DNA of 64,000 nucleotides from an uncultured Acidimicrobiales bacterium (GCA_951813325.1 OX638350.1:2337954-2401953); one strand, 5' to 3'; positions 1 through 9,212 are shown, numbered from the stretch's first letter. Translations and numbers: made by a program. The notes: a model not told the origin generated them from the letters alone.

Positions 1-1527
1 TTGGGCGGAGTCGGGATCGAGCGAGGCCATGGGGTCGGTGCCTTCGGCGCCGGGGTAGGGGTCGGTGAATAGGCGCTCATAGAGCACGGCTTGAGCATCG
101 ACGGCGTGGGCGGCCGACACCCAGTGGATGGTGGCCTTTACCTTGCGGCCGTCAGGCGCCTTGCCCGATCCGGTCTCGGAGTCGTAGGTGCAGCGCACCT
201 CGGTCACGTTGCCGTCGGCGTCGGTGTCCACCCCGGTGCAGGTCACGAAATAGCCCGACCGCAGCCGCACCTCCCGCCCCGGGGCCAGCCGATAGAACTT
301 GGGGGGAGGATCGAGCATGAAGTCGTCTTGCTCGATGTAGAGCTCCCTCGAGAAGGGCACCTGCCGAGCCCCGGCCGATGGATCCTCGGGGTTGTTGTTC
401 GCCTCCCGCATCTCCACCTGGCCCTCGGGGTAGTTCTCGATCACCAGCCGCAGCGGGTTGAGCACCGCCATCCGGCGCAGCGCAGCGGCATTGAGCTCCC
501 GGCGGACGAAGGATTCCAGCAGTTCCACCTCCACAGTTCCATCCACCCGGGCCACGCCGACGTGGCGGCAGAACTCCCGGATGGCCTTGGGGGGAAAGCC
601 CCGGCGGCGAAGGCCTTGCAAGGTGGGCATGCGGGGGTCATCCCAGCCGTCGACATGGCCATCGTCCACCAGCTCCAGTAGCCGGCGCTTGGACAACACG
701 GCGTGGGTGACGTTCAAGCGGGCGAACTCGGTCTGGCGGGGGCGGTCGCCGGGCAGGTTGAGATGGTCCAAGAACCAGTCGTACAGCGGGCGGTGAGCGT
801 CGAACTCCAGGGTGCAGATCGAGTTGGTCACCCCTTCCACCGCGTCGCTCTGGCCGTGGGCCCAGTCGTAGGTGGGGTAGATGCACCACTGGTCACCGGT
901 GCGGTGGTGGCTGGCGTGGCGGATGCGGTACAGAACCGGGTCGCGCATCAGCATGTTCTCGTGGGCCATGTCGATGCGGGCCCGCAGCACCCGCTCTCCG
1001 TCGGCAAACTCCCCCGCCCGCATCCGCCGGAACAGGTCGAGGTTTTCCTCAGGTGTGCGGTTGCGCCACGGGCTGTCGGTGCCCGGCTCGGTAAAGCCGC
1101 CCCGATTCTCGGAGATGGCCTCGGCGTCCTGGTCGTCCACGTAGGCCAGCCCGGCCCGGACCAAGTCTTCGGCCCACTGGTAGAGCTGCTCGAAGTAGTC
1201 GGAGGCATACAGGGTGCCCCGGTCGGATTCGTAGCCCAGCCAGGCGATGTCCTCCTCGATGGCGGCCACGAAGTCGGACCGCTCGGTCTCGGGGTTGGTG
1301 TCGTCGAACCGGAGGTTGCAGGTGCCGCCGAACTCGTCAGCAAGGTCGAAGTTCAGACAGATCGACTTGGCGTGGCCGATGTGGAGGTAGCCGTTGGGCT
1401 CGGGCGGGAACCGGGTCTGCACCCGACCGCCGTAGACACCGTCGGCGATGTCCTGGCGGATCAGGCTGCGGATGAAGTCGCTGCGCTCGCCGGGCTCATC
1501 GCCCTCCGTGCTCCCGGCGCTGCTCAC
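1..1527 (-). CDS. glnS: Glutaminyl-tRNA synthetase (3' end beyond window)
   Basis: Class I aminoacyl-tRNA synthetase charging tRNA-Gln in the cytoplasm. The frame gives 509 residues with no stop before the window edge; bacterial GlnRS is usually about 550, so only the C-terminal end is missing. Residues 41-53 carry the ATP-binding HIGH motif in the GlnRS form ([15 protein letters not shown]), and a VLSKRR version of KMSKS lies near residue 275. The start is GTG at 1527, with AAGGA 7 nt upstream; a GTG two codons earlier leaves no room for that site. The N-terminal [12 protein letters not shown] form favours GlnRS over GluRS. The neighbouring amidohydrolase diverges from it. Confidence 0.95.
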   Translation of the reverse strand, partial: MSSAGSTEGDEPGERSDFIRSLIRQDIADGVYGGRVQTRFPPEPNGYLHIGHAKSICLNFDLADEFGGTCNLRFDDTNPETERSDFVAAIEEDIAWLGYESDRGTLYASDYFEQLYQWAEDLVRAGLAYVDDQDAEAISENRGGFTEPGTDSPWRNRTPEENLDLFRRMRAGEFADGERVLRARIDMAHENMLMRDPVLYRIRHASHHRTGDQWCIYPTYDWAHGQSDAVEGVTNSICTLEFDAHRPLYDWFLDHLNLPGDRPRQTEFARLNVTHAVLSKRRLLELVDDGHVDGWDDPRMPTLQGLRRRGFPPKAIREFCRHVGVARVDGTVEVELLESFVRRELNAAALRRMAVLNPLRLVIENYPEGQVEMREANNNPEDPSAGARQVPFSRELYIEQDDFMLDPPPKFYRLAPGREVRLRSGYFVTCTGVDTDADGNVTEVRCTYDSETGSGKAPDGRKVKATIHWVSAAHAVDAQAVLYERLFTDPYPGAEGTDPMASLDPDSAQ

Positions 1528-1597
1528 AACCACATCCTTGACCGATTTTGAACTCAACGGCAACGCATTGTGGAGGGCGAGAGCGCGAAACTTGAAC

Positions 1598-2740
1598 ATG
1601 GCCTATTCGATCATCGACGTCGACACCCACATCACCGAGCCGGCTGACACCTGGATCAGCCGAGTGTCCGCCCGCCACCGCGACCTCGTTCCCCGGGTGG
1701 AGGTGATCGACGGCCGTCAGATCTGGCTGCTGGGCGATGACCGCATCGGCGCGGTCGGTCCCACCGCCCCGGCCGGGTGGTCGAAGCCGATGCCCGACTC
1801 GCCGGCGGGCTACGACGACGTTCATCCAGCAGCCTATGACGCCCAATCCCGCCTCGAGCTCATGGACCAGCGGGGGGTGTGGGCCGAGGTGTTGTACCCC
1901 AACGTGGGCGGGTTCGGCGCCCAGCGCTTTTTGTCCATCGACGACGCCGAGCTCAAGTACGAGTGCGTTCGGGCCTACAACGACTTCCTCTCGGAATGGT
2001 GCAGCGCAGATGACCGTCGGCTCATTCCGTCGATGGCCACCCCGTTCTGGGACGTGGACCACGCGGTGGCTGAAGTGCAGCGGTGCGCGGCACTGGGCTA
2101 CCGGTCGGTGAACTTCACCGGCGAGCCCCAGGTGTTCGGCCTGCCCTATTTGGGCGAGCCCCACTGGGACCCGTTCTGGTCGGCGGTGTGCGACTGCGAC
2201 ATGGTGGTGTCGTTCCACATCGGCAGCGGCGCGTTCAGCTGGGACCAAACCCGGGTGGAGCGCCGGGGCTTCGCCGAGGCCTACGCCCTGCAATCGGTGG
2301 ACCTGTTCACCAAGAACGGCATCCAGGTGTGCGACTTGTTGCTATCGGGGGTGCTGCCCCGCTTCCCGAAGCTCAAGGTGGTGTCGGTGGAGTCCGGCAT
2401 CGGCTGGCTGCCGTTCATGCTGGAGGCGCTGGACAACCAGTTCACCGAGGGCGGCGGCATGAACGACCGGCCTGAATTCGAGAAACTGCCCAGCGAGTAC
2501 TTCACCGGACAGGTGTACACCACCTTCTGGTTCGAGGAGTCCGCCCCTCAGGACATGTTGGGCGAGCGCATCCCGCTGGGCAACGTGATGTTCGAGACCG
2601 ACTTCCCCCACCCCACCTGTCTGTACGACAACGTGGAGGAGAAGATCACGGCCAGCATCGGCCATCTGCCCCCCGAAGCCCGCCACCAACTCCTCTGGGG
2701 CAACGCCGAGAAACTGTACCGAGTGGAGTCGCCCGCCTAG
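1598..2740 (+). CDS. Amidohydrolase family 2 metal-dependent hydrolase
   Basis: 380-residue TIM-barrel hydrolase of the amidohydrolase_2 / aminocarboxymuconate-semialdehyde-decarboxylase-like family. The N-terminal DxH metal motif is visible (DVDTH, residues 7-11), followed by a barrel His (VSFHIGSG, near 210) and a late metal-site Asp in ETDFPHP (near 340). The start is the ATG just before the conserved [12 protein letters not shown] segment; the frame is open further upstream but that part looks non-coding and overlaps the glnS promoter side. Only 9 nt separate it from the FAD oxidoreductase, so the two probably form an operon for catabolism of an unidentified cyclic or aromatic acid. Substrate is unknown. 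Confidence 0.85.
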   Translation: MAYSIIDVDTHITEPADTWISRVSARHRDLVPRVEVIDGRQIWLLGDDRIGAVGPTAPAGWSKPMPDSPAGYDDVHPAAYDAQSRLELMDQRGVWAEVLYPNVGGFGAQRFLSIDDAELKYECVRAYNDFLSEWCSADDRRLIPSMATPFWDVDHAVAEVQRCAALGYRSVNFTGEPQVFGLPYLGEPHWDPFWSAVCDCDMVVSFHIGSGAFSWDQTRVERRGFAEAYALQSVDLFTKNGIQVCDLLLSGVLPRFPKLKVVSVESGIGWLPFMLEALDNQFTEGGGMNDRPEFEKLPSEYFTGQVYTTFWFEESAPQDMLGERIPLGNVMFETDFPHPTCLYDNVEEKITASIGHLPPEARHQLLWGNAEKLYRVESPA

Positions 2741-2749
2741 ATTCCAGCC

Positions 2750-4186
2750 ATGAGCGACAAATGGAACCGAAAGGCAGACGTGGTGGTGCTGGGGATGGGG
2801 GCGGCGGGGTGCGCGGCGGCCATCGCGGCAACCGATGCGGGAGCGTCGGTCATCTTGCTGGAGAAGATGCCCGAGGGCCGAGAAGGGGGCAACACCCGCA
2901 TCTCCGGGGGCATCTGGTACAACAGCCTCGACCCCAACGGGATGGCTGTCTATCTGCGGTCGCTGTGCGGCCCCTACGCCCTTCCCGAAGGAATCGTGCA
3001 GGTTTGGGCCGAAGAGACCTACAAGAACACCGAGTGGCTGGAGAGCCTGGGGGTGACCCCCGGCGTCCACGCCGACTACAAGCCCGAATATCCCGAGCTT
3101 CCCGGCGCCGAGTTCTACGGCGGCTATCTGGGGGTCAAAGGAGAGATGGGCCAGCAGCTGCTATGGAAGGCTCTGTCGGCCGCGGTGCGGGACCGGGGCG
3201 TGGAAGTTTTGTTGGACACCCCGGCCAAAGAGCTGGTCACCGACAGCGACGGCGTGGTCACCGGGGTAGTGGCCTCCTCCGGCGGCCAGCCGCTGCGGGT
3301 GGAGGCTCGTCGGGGGGTGGTGCTGGCTACCGGTGGATTCGAGAACAACCCGGAGATGGTGCGCGACTACCTGCGGCTGCCCGGCTCCCCGGTGTGGGGC
3401 TCACCCGCGGGCACCGGAGACGGCATCAAGATGGCCCAGAAGGCAGGGGCTGATCTGTGGCACATGGACAACATGATGGCCACCCTCGGCCTGGCCGCCG
3501 ACGGATTCGAGGCGGGCATGTACGTCATGTTCATCTTCTCCCAGGGCTTCATCTGCGTCGGCAACGACGGGCGGCGGCCCCACAACGAGATCCCGCCCCA
3601 AGGCCACGGCCACGGACTGATCGAGGGAGACTACGAGCTGTTCCAGCGGCGGCCCCTCCACGTGGTGTTCGACGAGGCCGCCCGACTGGCTGGTCCCATC
3701 TCCCCGCCCAAGGAGATCCTTCCGGTGGGGTGGAACCTGCTCATGGAGGGCTACGAGTGGAGCGTCGACAACTCGGCCGAGATCGAGAAGGGATGGATTC
3801 AAAAGGGCGATACCCCCGCCGAGCTGGCCGAGAAATTGGGGACTGATCCCGACGCCCTGGAGGCGTCGGTGGCCTCGTGGAACGAGGCCTGCGCAGCGGG
3901 ACATGACCCGCTGGGACGTCCCGAGCCCACCCTCACCCCGCTGGAGACTCCCCCCTACTACGGGTTCACCTCTGCACCGCTGCTGGGATGGACCAACGGC
4001 GGCCCCCGCCGCAACGAGAAGGCCCAGGTGCTCGATCCCTTCGGCGAGGTAATCGCCCGCCTCTACGCCGCCGGTACCGTCAGCTCCACCTATAGCTGGT
4101 GCAAAGACGGCGGTTTCCACATCGGTGACGCCTTGGCTTTCGGCCGAGTCGCGGGCCGCAACGCCGCCGCCGAGCCGCCTCTGTAG
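2750..4186 (+). CDS. FAD-dependent oxidoreductase, fumarate reductase / ketosteroid dehydrogenase-like
   Basis: 478-residue flavoprotein of the FAD_binding_2 family (fumarate reductase/succinate dehydrogenase flavoprotein subunit, 3-ketosteroid-delta-1-dehydrogenase relatives). An N-terminal Rossmann GxGxxG (GMGAAG, residues 15-20) ends in an acidic ELEK-type strand (ILLEK), then GGNTRISGG. Further FAD contacts are VLATGGFENNP (near 190) and the C-terminal AAGTVSSTYSW ... GDALAFGRVAGRNAA segment. No Fe-S or membrane partner is adjacent, so it is likely a soluble dehydrogenase or reductase. It follows the amidohydrolase by 9 nt, suggesting joint action on one substrate class. Confidence 0.85.
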   Translation: MSDKWNRKADVVVLGMGAAGCAAAIAATDAGASVILLEKMPEGREGGNTRISGGIWYNSLDPNGMAVYLRSLCGPYALPEGIVQVWAEETYKNTEWLESLGVTPGVHADYKPEYPELPGAEFYGGYLGVKGEMGQQLLWKALSAAVRDRGVEVLLDTPAKELVTDSDGVVTGVVASSGGQPLRVEARRGVVLATGGFENNPEMVRDYLRLPGSPVWGSPAGTGDGIKMAQKAGADLWHMDNMMATLGLAADGFEAGMYVMFIFSQGFICVGNDGRRPHNEIPPQGHGHGLIEGDYELFQRRPLHVVFDEAARLAGPISPPKEILPVGWNLLMEGYEWSVDNSAEIEKGWIQKGDTPAELAEKLGTDPDALEASVASWNEACAAGHDPLGRPEPTLTPLETPPYYGFTSAPLLGWTNGGPRRNEKAQVLDPFGEVIARLYAAGTVSSTYSWCKDGGFHIGDALAFGRVAGRNAAAEPPL

Positions 4187-4205
4187 ATGCCGCGCCCACA
4201 GCCAT

Positions 4206-4610
4206 TCACGGCCACGAGCGCCAAGCGGTGATGTCGAGGGCAATGACCGGGCCGGGCGGGCGAGAGGCTCGGTATTGGGGGTATTTGGCGGCCAACAGGT
4301 CGAGGGCGTGGTCGCGCTCACCACCGTCGGCCAGCACCCGGCCCGTACCGTCAACCCGGATCCACCACAGCTGCGACCAGTCGTCATCGTAGCGGTCTAC
4401 CAGCAGGCAGGCCGCCGGGTTGGCAACCAGGTTGTCCAAGCGACGCAGCGCCAGGGTGGACTTCGGCTTGGCGTCTACCGCCGAGTACACCGCGTCGCCG
4501 TCCAACACGAAGCAGCAAGGCACCGCATGGGGGTGGCCATCGGGGGTGACCGTACTGAGCACTCCCGATCGGGCCCCCTCTACCCGCCGCCGCATCTCGC
4601 TGCCCTCCAT
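4206..4610 (-). CDS. PPOX-class F420-dependent oxidoreductase-like protein
   Basis: 134-residue split-barrel flavin/F420-binding protein. The pattern of an N-terminal 'GVLSTVTPDGHPHAVPCCF' strand pair, then KPKSTLALRRLDNLVANP and a WWIRVDGTGRVL strand is that of the actinobacterial PPOX family (Rv0121c type), thought to bind F420 rather than FMN. The conserved K-x-x-x-L-R-R-L-x-N-L is intact. The ATG at 4610 is preceded by TAGAGT at 4617-4622 with a 6-nt gap and no Shine-Dalgarno, consistent with a leaderless start. It converges on the FAD oxidoreductase, 19 nt apart. The exact cofactor is inferred. Confidence 0.8.
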   Translation of the reverse strand: MEGSEMRRRVEGARSGVLSTVTPDGHPHAVPCCFVLDGDAVYSAVDAKPKSTLALRRLDNLVANPAACLLVDRYDDDWSQLWWIRVDGTGRVLADGGERDHALDLLAAKYPQYRASRPPGPVIALDITAWRSWP

Positions 4611-4925
4611 GTCCGCACTCTACGGATCCTGCCGATGCGGCGAGGGCGACAGGCGGATTGAGCCGCGCCCCTTGGGCTCGGGTTCTTGCATTTCCAACAA
4701 ACTGCTTGTAATTTGCCCCGTTGAAATCCAGGAAATTGATCAGGGGGGCCCTCGGCAAGGGCCGGGGCCGAAATCTCTGAAAGGAACCAGACGCCACAGT
4801 CAACGTCAGGGCAATTCTGTCTGAGAGATCTTCTAGGCGAACTCACCGCCTAGCTCCGCGCCAATCGGTCGACCGTTTCGACCGCCCCTCGATGCCTGCC
4901 AGTGTGGCCGTCCCATGCCCAAGAT
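4611..4925 (+). other. Structured leader / intergenic region before the transglycosylase-like gene
   Basis: 315 bp without a convincing gene. It contains three short perfect stem-loops in the plus direction: 4747-4763 (GGCCCT/AGGGCC, 5-nt loop), 4833-4853 (CTAGGCG/CGCCTAG, 7-nt loop) and 4866-4884 (CGGTCGA/TCGACCG, 5-nt loop). A weak promoter-like pair, TTGCAT at 4686-4691 and TGTAAT at 4707-4712, would give a leader of about 200 nt. Cell-wall hydrolase genes in actinobacteria often have c-di-AMP (ydaO) riboswitches, but I could not match that consensus here. Function is unknown. Confidence 0.35.
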
Positions 4926-5342
4926 ATGCGCCAATTCCGCTTGATCTGCTTTATCGCCCTGCTCGGCTTCGCCCTGAGCGTCGCCGTGGGCCGCATCGAC
5001 GGCTTCGACGGCCATGATGTGGAGCAGTGGCGACCGCTGGCCGCCGAGATTTTCCCGCCCGACGAGGTGGACGACGTCCTCTCGGTGATGGTCTGCGAGT
5101 CGGGTGGCAATCCGAACACCCGCTACATGGAGGAATGGGGCGTGGAGTCGGTGGGGCTTATGCAGATCAACGAGGGCTGGCTGACCGGCTGGAGCCGACC
5201 GGAGTGGTCGATCCTCTCCCACAACGGGCAGCGCGTCGACCTCACCGATCCGGCCACCAACCTGCAAGCCGCCAAGTTCATCCGGTTCTTCGAAGATGAA
5301 ACCGACCATGACCCATGGTCGCAATGGGCCTGCCAGCCCTAG
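4926..5342 (+). CDS. Small secreted lysozyme/SLT-like transglycosylase
   Basis: 138-residue protein with an N-terminal hydrophobic segment (residues 5-22, ICFIALLGFALSVAVG) that looks like a signal anchor, then a lytic-transglycosylase-like fold. The catalytic Glu is in CESGGNPNT (E58), followed by the typical VGLMQIN motif (around 80-86), seen in SLT/goose-lysozyme families. The domain is minimal compared with full SLT proteins. It should act on peptidoglycan outside the membrane. An in-frame GTG 24 nt upstream is possible, but the ATG at 4926 puts the hydrophobic segment right at the N-terminus. It is preceded by a long hairpin-rich leader. Confidence 0.75.
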   Translation: MRQFRLICFIALLGFALSVAVGRIDGFDGHDVEQWRPLAAEIFPPDEVDDVLSVMVCESGGNPNTRYMEEWGVESVGLMQINEGWLTGWSRPEWSILSHNGQRVDLTDPATNLQAAKFIRFFEDETDHDPWSQWACQP

Positions 5343-5372
5343 AAGTCGGAACCTCAACCGGTACCCTTGAGC

Positions 5373-5717
5373 GTGTCGTTCGTGGGCATTTACGACGCTG
5401 ACGGGGGGCTCGTCGGCGAGCTGCGGTATGCGGCGGGCAAGATTCTCGGCCAGCGGAAGTGCGCGCTGTGCGACATCACCCACGGTTGGAACCCGATGGG
5501 ATCCCGGAGCTGGAAGCAAGCCTGTGAGGTCTCAGACATCCAAATCGACCTCGTTCACCGAAATGAGGCCACCTCAGAGCAGCTCGCCGCCGCATCCGGC
5601 CTGCCCGCGATCCTGCGCAACGACGACGGGTGCTGGAGTGAGATAGTCCCGGCGAACGAGATTGCCCGGTATGTGGGCGCCCCAAACACATTGCTGGAGC
5701 GCTTGGACCAGATTTAG
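5373..5717 (+). CDS. Conserved hypothetical protein with CxxC motif
   Basis: 114-residue protein that opens with SFVGIYDADGG, continues LVGELRYAAGKILG and contains KCALCDITHG, a CxxC followed by His that could bind metal or be redox-active. I recognise the pattern as a conserved actinobacterial family but know no assigned function. GTG at 5373 is chosen because TACCCT at 5362-5367 lies 5 nt upstream, fitting a leaderless start; a TTG 6 nt earlier would overlap the box. It ends 3 nt before the convergent P450 gene. Confidence 0.6.
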   Translation: MSFVGIYDADGGLVGELRYAAGKILGQRKCALCDITHGWNPMGSRSWKQACEVSDIQIDLVHRNEATSEQLAAASGLPAILRNDDGCWSEIVPANEIARYVGAPNTLLERLDQI

Positions 5718-5720
5718 CGC

Positions 5721-6896
5721 TCAGTTGGTCGAGAAGGGCAGGTACTCGTAGCGGCGGGTCGACCATCCCCCGGCGAAGCGGGCGGTCTCCTCATCGACCG
5801 AATAGTCCGGGAACCTCCGCAGCAGCTCTTCGAGGACTACCCGGCACTGGAGCCGGGCCACCGACGCGCCAAGGCAGTGGTGGGCGCCGTAGCCCAGGGC
5901 AACGATCTTGTCGATCTTGCGCATGACGTCGAGATCGGCGGCGGTGGGCCCGAACTCCCGCTCGTCACGGTTGGCCGACGCAAAGAGCAGCAGCACCTTT
6001 TTGCCCTCTGGAATCGTGACGCCGTGCAAGGTCACATCGCGGGTCACCGTGCGGGCCAGGTTCTGCACCGGGGACGTCAGCCGCAGCAGTTCCTCTACAC
6101 CGTTGGGGATCGCCGACGGTTCGCCGATCAGCACCTGGCGCTGGTCTCGGTGGCGGTCGAGCAAGACCGTCGAGCCGCCGAGCATGCCGGTGACGGTGTC
6201 GTTGCCGCCGGTGATCATGGTGAAGATGAACCCCACGATCCACATGGCCGAGGCGACGTCTTCGCCTGCCTGGACCAGACCGGTCACCAGGTCGTAGCCG
6301 GGGTCTGTCTTGCGCCGCTCGATCAGCCCGCTGGCGTATTCGAACAGCTCAAGAAACGCCCCTGCGTCCTGCCCGTATTCGGCAGTGGATTCGGCCGTGG
6401 CCTGCACGATGCGCTCAGTCCACCGGTCGAACAGCACCCGGTCTTCGGGGGGAACCCCCAAATAGAGCGCAACCAAATAGCTGGGCAAGGGCTTGAACAG
6501 AGCCTGGACGATGTCGGTCTCTCCGGCCTCGACCACCGCGTCGAGCTTGTCGGTGACAAACGCCCGTACTTGATCCTCCACGGGGGCAACCCGACGAGGG
6601 GTCATGGGCCGGCTGACCAGTCGGCGCATGGCGGTGTGCTCTGGCGGGTCCATCATCACGATGGGCCGGGCCTTGTCGTCGAAATTGGCCATGTCGCCGG
6701 GGGCGGTGGTCAGGCCGTTGGCCGACGAGTAGGTGGCGGTGTCGCGGGCTGCGGCGAAGACGTCTTCGAACCGGGACAGAACCCAGAACTCGCCGTTGCC
6801 CACCTCGTGCACCGGATCGTCATTTCGCAGGGCCCGGTAGTCGTCCCACGGCTCGGCCCACGTTGCCCCGCTTCGATAGGCGAATTTGACGGTCAT
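5721..6896 (-). CDS. Cytochrome P450
   Basis: 391-residue soluble bacterial P450. The I-helix oxygen-activation motif is GGNDTV (near residue 235), the K-helix ExxR is EELLRL (near 280), and the heme-binding loop is LGYGAHHCLGASVAR (near 340), with the Cys ligand present but Leu in place of the usual first Phe of FxxGxxxCxG. The start is the ATG overlapping the stop of the upstream monooxygenase by one base (TGATG), so the pair is translationally coupled. Likely partner of that flavin monooxygenase in oxidising an alicyclic or terpenoid/steroid substrate; no ferredoxin gene is adjacent. Confidence 0.92.
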   Translation of the reverse strand: MTVKFAYRSGATWAEPWDDYRALRNDDPVHEVGNGEFWVLSRFEDVFAAARDTATYSSANGLTTAPGDMANFDDKARPIVMMDPPEHTAMRRLVSRPMTPRRVAPVEDQVRAFVTDKLDAVVEAGETDIVQALFKPLPSYLVALYLGVPPEDRVLFDRWTERIVQATAESTAEYGQDAGAFLELFEYASGLIERRKTDPGYDLVTGLVQAGEDVASAMWIVGFIFTMITGGNDTVTGMLGGSTVLLDRHRDQRQVLIGEPSAIPNGVEELLRLTSPVQNLARTVTRDVTLHGVTIPEGKKVLLLFASANRDEREFGPTAADLDVMRKIDKIVALGYGAHHCLGASVARLQCRVVLEELLRRFPDYSVDEETARFAGGWSTRRYEYLPFSTN

Positions 6897-8701
6897 CAAC
6901 TCAGCTCGAGGCCCTCAAGGGTGCCCTCGCCGCGCCAGGCTTTCAGGAGCTTGAAGAACTCCTGGGCACCGCCGCCGTAGGTGCCGCCGAACCAGCCGGG
7001 GCCATCGTCAGGCTTGCCCTCGTTGTTGTAGTAGCCGGGGGTGCACGACTCCAAGAAGCCGGCTCGGCGATAGGCGGACTCCATGATCAGCCGCACCCAG
7101 TCGGCCTCGGCCTGCTCGGTGGGCTCAACCACCTCGGCGCCGGCCGACAGTCCCTGTTCGATGATGTAGGCCACGTGCTGGCTCTGCTCGTTGTACAGTT
7201 CGGTGAAGTTGGGGGACACCCCCGACTGGATACCGCCCATGTGCAGCAGGTTGGGATATCCCCGGGTGACCACCCCGTGGAAGGTGGACATGCCGTCTTG
7301 CCACCGCTCGCTCAGTGTCACCCCGGCCCGGCCGTAGATCTCGCAGCCGGCCCGATGGGAGTAGTCGGTGCCTACCTCGAACCCGGTGGCGAAGATCAGG
7401 CAGTCCAGCTCGTACTCCCTGCCGGCCACCACCACACCCCGGGGGGTGATGCGCTCCACGCCCTGGCCGCCGGTGTCCACCAATGTCACGTTGGGGCGGT
7501 TGAAGGTGGGCAGGTAGTCGTCGTGGAAGCAAGGCCGCTTGCAGAACTGCCGGTAGTAGGGCTTCAGCGCCTCGGCGATGTTCGAGTCTTCGATCAGTTC
7601 GTCCACCCGGCGACGGATCTGCTCCATCTTCTGGAAGTCGGCCATCTCCATGGCCTCGGCGATCTCCTCGGGGGTGCCGAGGCGGGCACTCTCGCCCAGC
7701 GCGGTGAGATTCCGCAGAATGTCGGTCCAGCCGTCGCTGACCAGGTCTTCCTCCTGCATGGCACCGGCCACGATGTTGCCGAAGTTCTCGATGCGGTGCT
7801 GCTGCCAGCCGGGTTCCAGTGACATGGCCCACTCCGGATCAGTGGGTCGGTTGCCTCGCACGTCGATGGACGACGGGGTCCGCTGGAACACGTACAGGTG
7901 CTGGGCCGCCTCGCCCACATGGGGGATGCACTGCACTGCGGTGGCCCCGGTGCCGATCACCCCGACCACCTTGTCGGACAGCTTGGTCAAGCCCCCGCTG
8001 GTGTTGCCCCCGGTGTAGTCGTAATCCCACCGGCTGGTATGGAAGGAGTGGCCCTTGAAGGTCTCGACGCCGGGGATTCCGGGCAGCTTGGGCCGGCTCA
8101 GCGGTCCGATGGCCATGATCACAAAGCGGGCCCGCATCCGATCCCCATGGTTGGTGTGCAGCACCCACCGGTTGTCGGCATCGTCCCAGTGCATCTCGTG
8201 CACCCGAGTGCCGAAGCAGACGTCCCGGTACAAGTCGAAGTGGCGGCCCAGCGCCTTGCAGTGCTCCAGGATCTCGGGGCCGTAGGAGTACTTCTCTTTG
8301 GGCATATACCCCATCTCTTCCAGCAGGGGCAGGTAGATGTACGACTCGATGTCGCATTGCACGCCGGGGTACTGGTTCCAGTACCAGGTGCCGCCGAACT
8401 CGGCTCCGGTCTCGATCATCCTGATGCTCTCCACGCCGTACTGGCGCAGCCGAGCCCCGGCCAACAGCCCGCTGAACCCGGCGCCGATGATGGCCACGTC
8501 CAGCTGGTCGGTCAGCGGCTCTCGGGTGATGCCGGCCTCCGACGGGTCGTCCAGATACCGGGACAACTCCCCGTCCATAGCGATGTACTGGTCATTGCCG
8601 TCGAGCCGAAGGCGCTTGTCCCGCTCCTGCCGGTACTTCTCGCGGAGGGCCTCGGCGTCGAATTCCAATTCAGTGGCGGCCGAAGAGAGGGTGTCGGTCA
8701 T
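6896..8701 (-). CDS. Flavin-containing (Baeyer-Villiger-type) monooxygenase
   Basis: 601-residue class B flavin monooxygenase of the cyclohexanone/phenylacetone monooxygenase group. First Rossmann GxGxxG: IIGAGFSGLLAG (near residue 72). The Baeyer-Villiger fingerprint FxGxxxHxxxW(P/D) appears as FKGHSFHTSRWD (near 220), followed by the NADPH Rossmann VIGTGATAVQ. The N-terminal extension of about 65 residues matches longer family members. First gene of a two-gene operon with the P450. The start lies 8 nt after a TATCGT box on the minus strand, which overlaps the -10 box of the divergent cupin gene. Confidence 0.92.
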   Translation of the reverse strand: MTDTLSSAATELEFDAEALREKYRQERDKRLRLDGNDQYIAMDGELSRYLDDPSEAGITREPLTDQLDVAIIGAGFSGLLAGARLRQYGVESIRMIETGAEFGGTWYWNQYPGVQCDIESYIYLPLLEEMGYMPKEKYSYGPEILEHCKALGRHFDLYRDVCFGTRVHEMHWDDADNRWVLHTNHGDRMRARFVIMAIGPLSRPKLPGIPGVETFKGHSFHTSRWDYDYTGGNTSGGLTKLSDKVVGVIGTGATAVQCIPHVGEAAQHLYVFQRTPSSIDVRGNRPTDPEWAMSLEPGWQQHRIENFGNIVAGAMQEEDLVSDGWTDILRNLTALGESARLGTPEEIAEAMEMADFQKMEQIRRRVDELIEDSNIAEALKPYYRQFCKRPCFHDDYLPTFNRPNVTLVDTGGQGVERITPRGVVVAGREYELDCLIFATGFEVGTDYSHRAGCEIYGRAGVTLSERWQDGMSTFHGVVTRGYPNLLHMGGIQSGVSPNFTELYNEQSQHVAYIIEQGLSAGAEVVEPTEQAEADWVRLIMESAYRRAGFLESCTPGYYNNEGKPDDGPGWFGGTYGGGAQEFFKLLKAWRGEGTLEGLELS

Positions 8702-8721
8702 AACTCACTACGATAGAACTC
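8702..8721. promoter_or_regulatory. Compact divergent promoter with overlapping symmetric -10 boxes
   Basis: Only 20 bp separate the start codons of the monooxygenase (minus) and the cupin gene (plus). TACGAT at 8709-8714 lies 7 nt before the plus-strand ATG; on the other strand TATCGT at 8715-8710 lies 8 nt before the minus-strand ATG. The two boxes share six bases and neither gene has a Shine-Dalgarno. This looks like one bidirectional, leaderless promoter; no clear -35 box was seen on either side. Confidence 0.55.
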
Positions 8722-9180
8722 ATGACGTTCGAGGCCCGATTCGACCTGAGCAATGTGCATTGGACCCACATGGAAGGGGGCCCGGAGTTCGACTATCCCA
8801 TCGAATACGACGTGGCCGTGCTCGGCACGCAGCCGGAAAACGGCTCCCTCGACCTCCTAGTGCGCTTCGCCCCCAACTCCCACTGCCACTTCCACCGCCA
8901 TGTGGCCGATACCCGCACCCTGGTGCTCCAAGGCGAGCACCACGTGTTTGACATCGAGCCCAACGGCGAGACCATCCACAAAATCAAGTCCGCCGGCACC
9001 TACGGTCAGAGCCCCGGCGGGGAGGTCCACATGGAGCGGGGCGGACCCGACGGGGCCATCGTGTTGTTCAACCTCCACTCCCCCACCGGCGTGCTGTTCG
9101 AGACGCTCGACGCCGACCACAGCATCATGGCCGTCTCCTCCATAGAGTCGATGGCCGAAAGCCCCCTCATGGGGGGTTAG
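8722..9180 (+). CDS. Cupin-like protein
   Basis: 152-residue single-domain beta-barrel protein. The metal-binding histidine cluster is visible as SHCHFHRHVADTRTLVLQGEHHVF (first cupin motif, around residues 52-75), followed by a second-motif-like region around GGEVHMERG (near 95). Possibly a small oxygenase, isomerase or sensor; function cannot be told from sequence. It is divergently transcribed from the monooxygenase-P450 operon from a shared 20-bp promoter, so co-regulation and a role in the same pathway are plausible. Confidence 0.7.
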   Translation: MTFEARFDLSNVHWTHMEGGPEFDYPIEYDVAVLGTQPENGSLDLLVRFAPNSHCHFHRHVADTRTLVLQGEHHVFDIEPNGETIHKIKSAGTYGQSPGGEVHMERGGPDGAIVLFNLHSPTGVLFETLDADHSIMAVSSIESMAESPLMGG

Positions 9181-9182
9181 CG

Positions 9183-9212
9183 CTGAGTGCCGAAGCGGTC
9201 ATGGCACCTCAG
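9183..9212 (+). terminator. Hairpin between convergent genes
   Basis: CTGAGTGCC at 9183-9191 pairs with GGCACCTCAG at 9203-9212 with a single bulged C and an 11-nt loop. It begins 2 nt after the cupin stop and precedes the 3' end of the convergent coiled-coil gene. There is no T-run, so it may be a weak or Rho-independent-like terminator, or an mRNA 3' end structure. Confidence 0.4.

Noticed and set aside
4700..4880. ydaO-type c-di-AMP riboswitch in front of the transglycosylase-like gene
   Set aside because: The characteristic conserved core segments could not be found, only unrelated hairpins.
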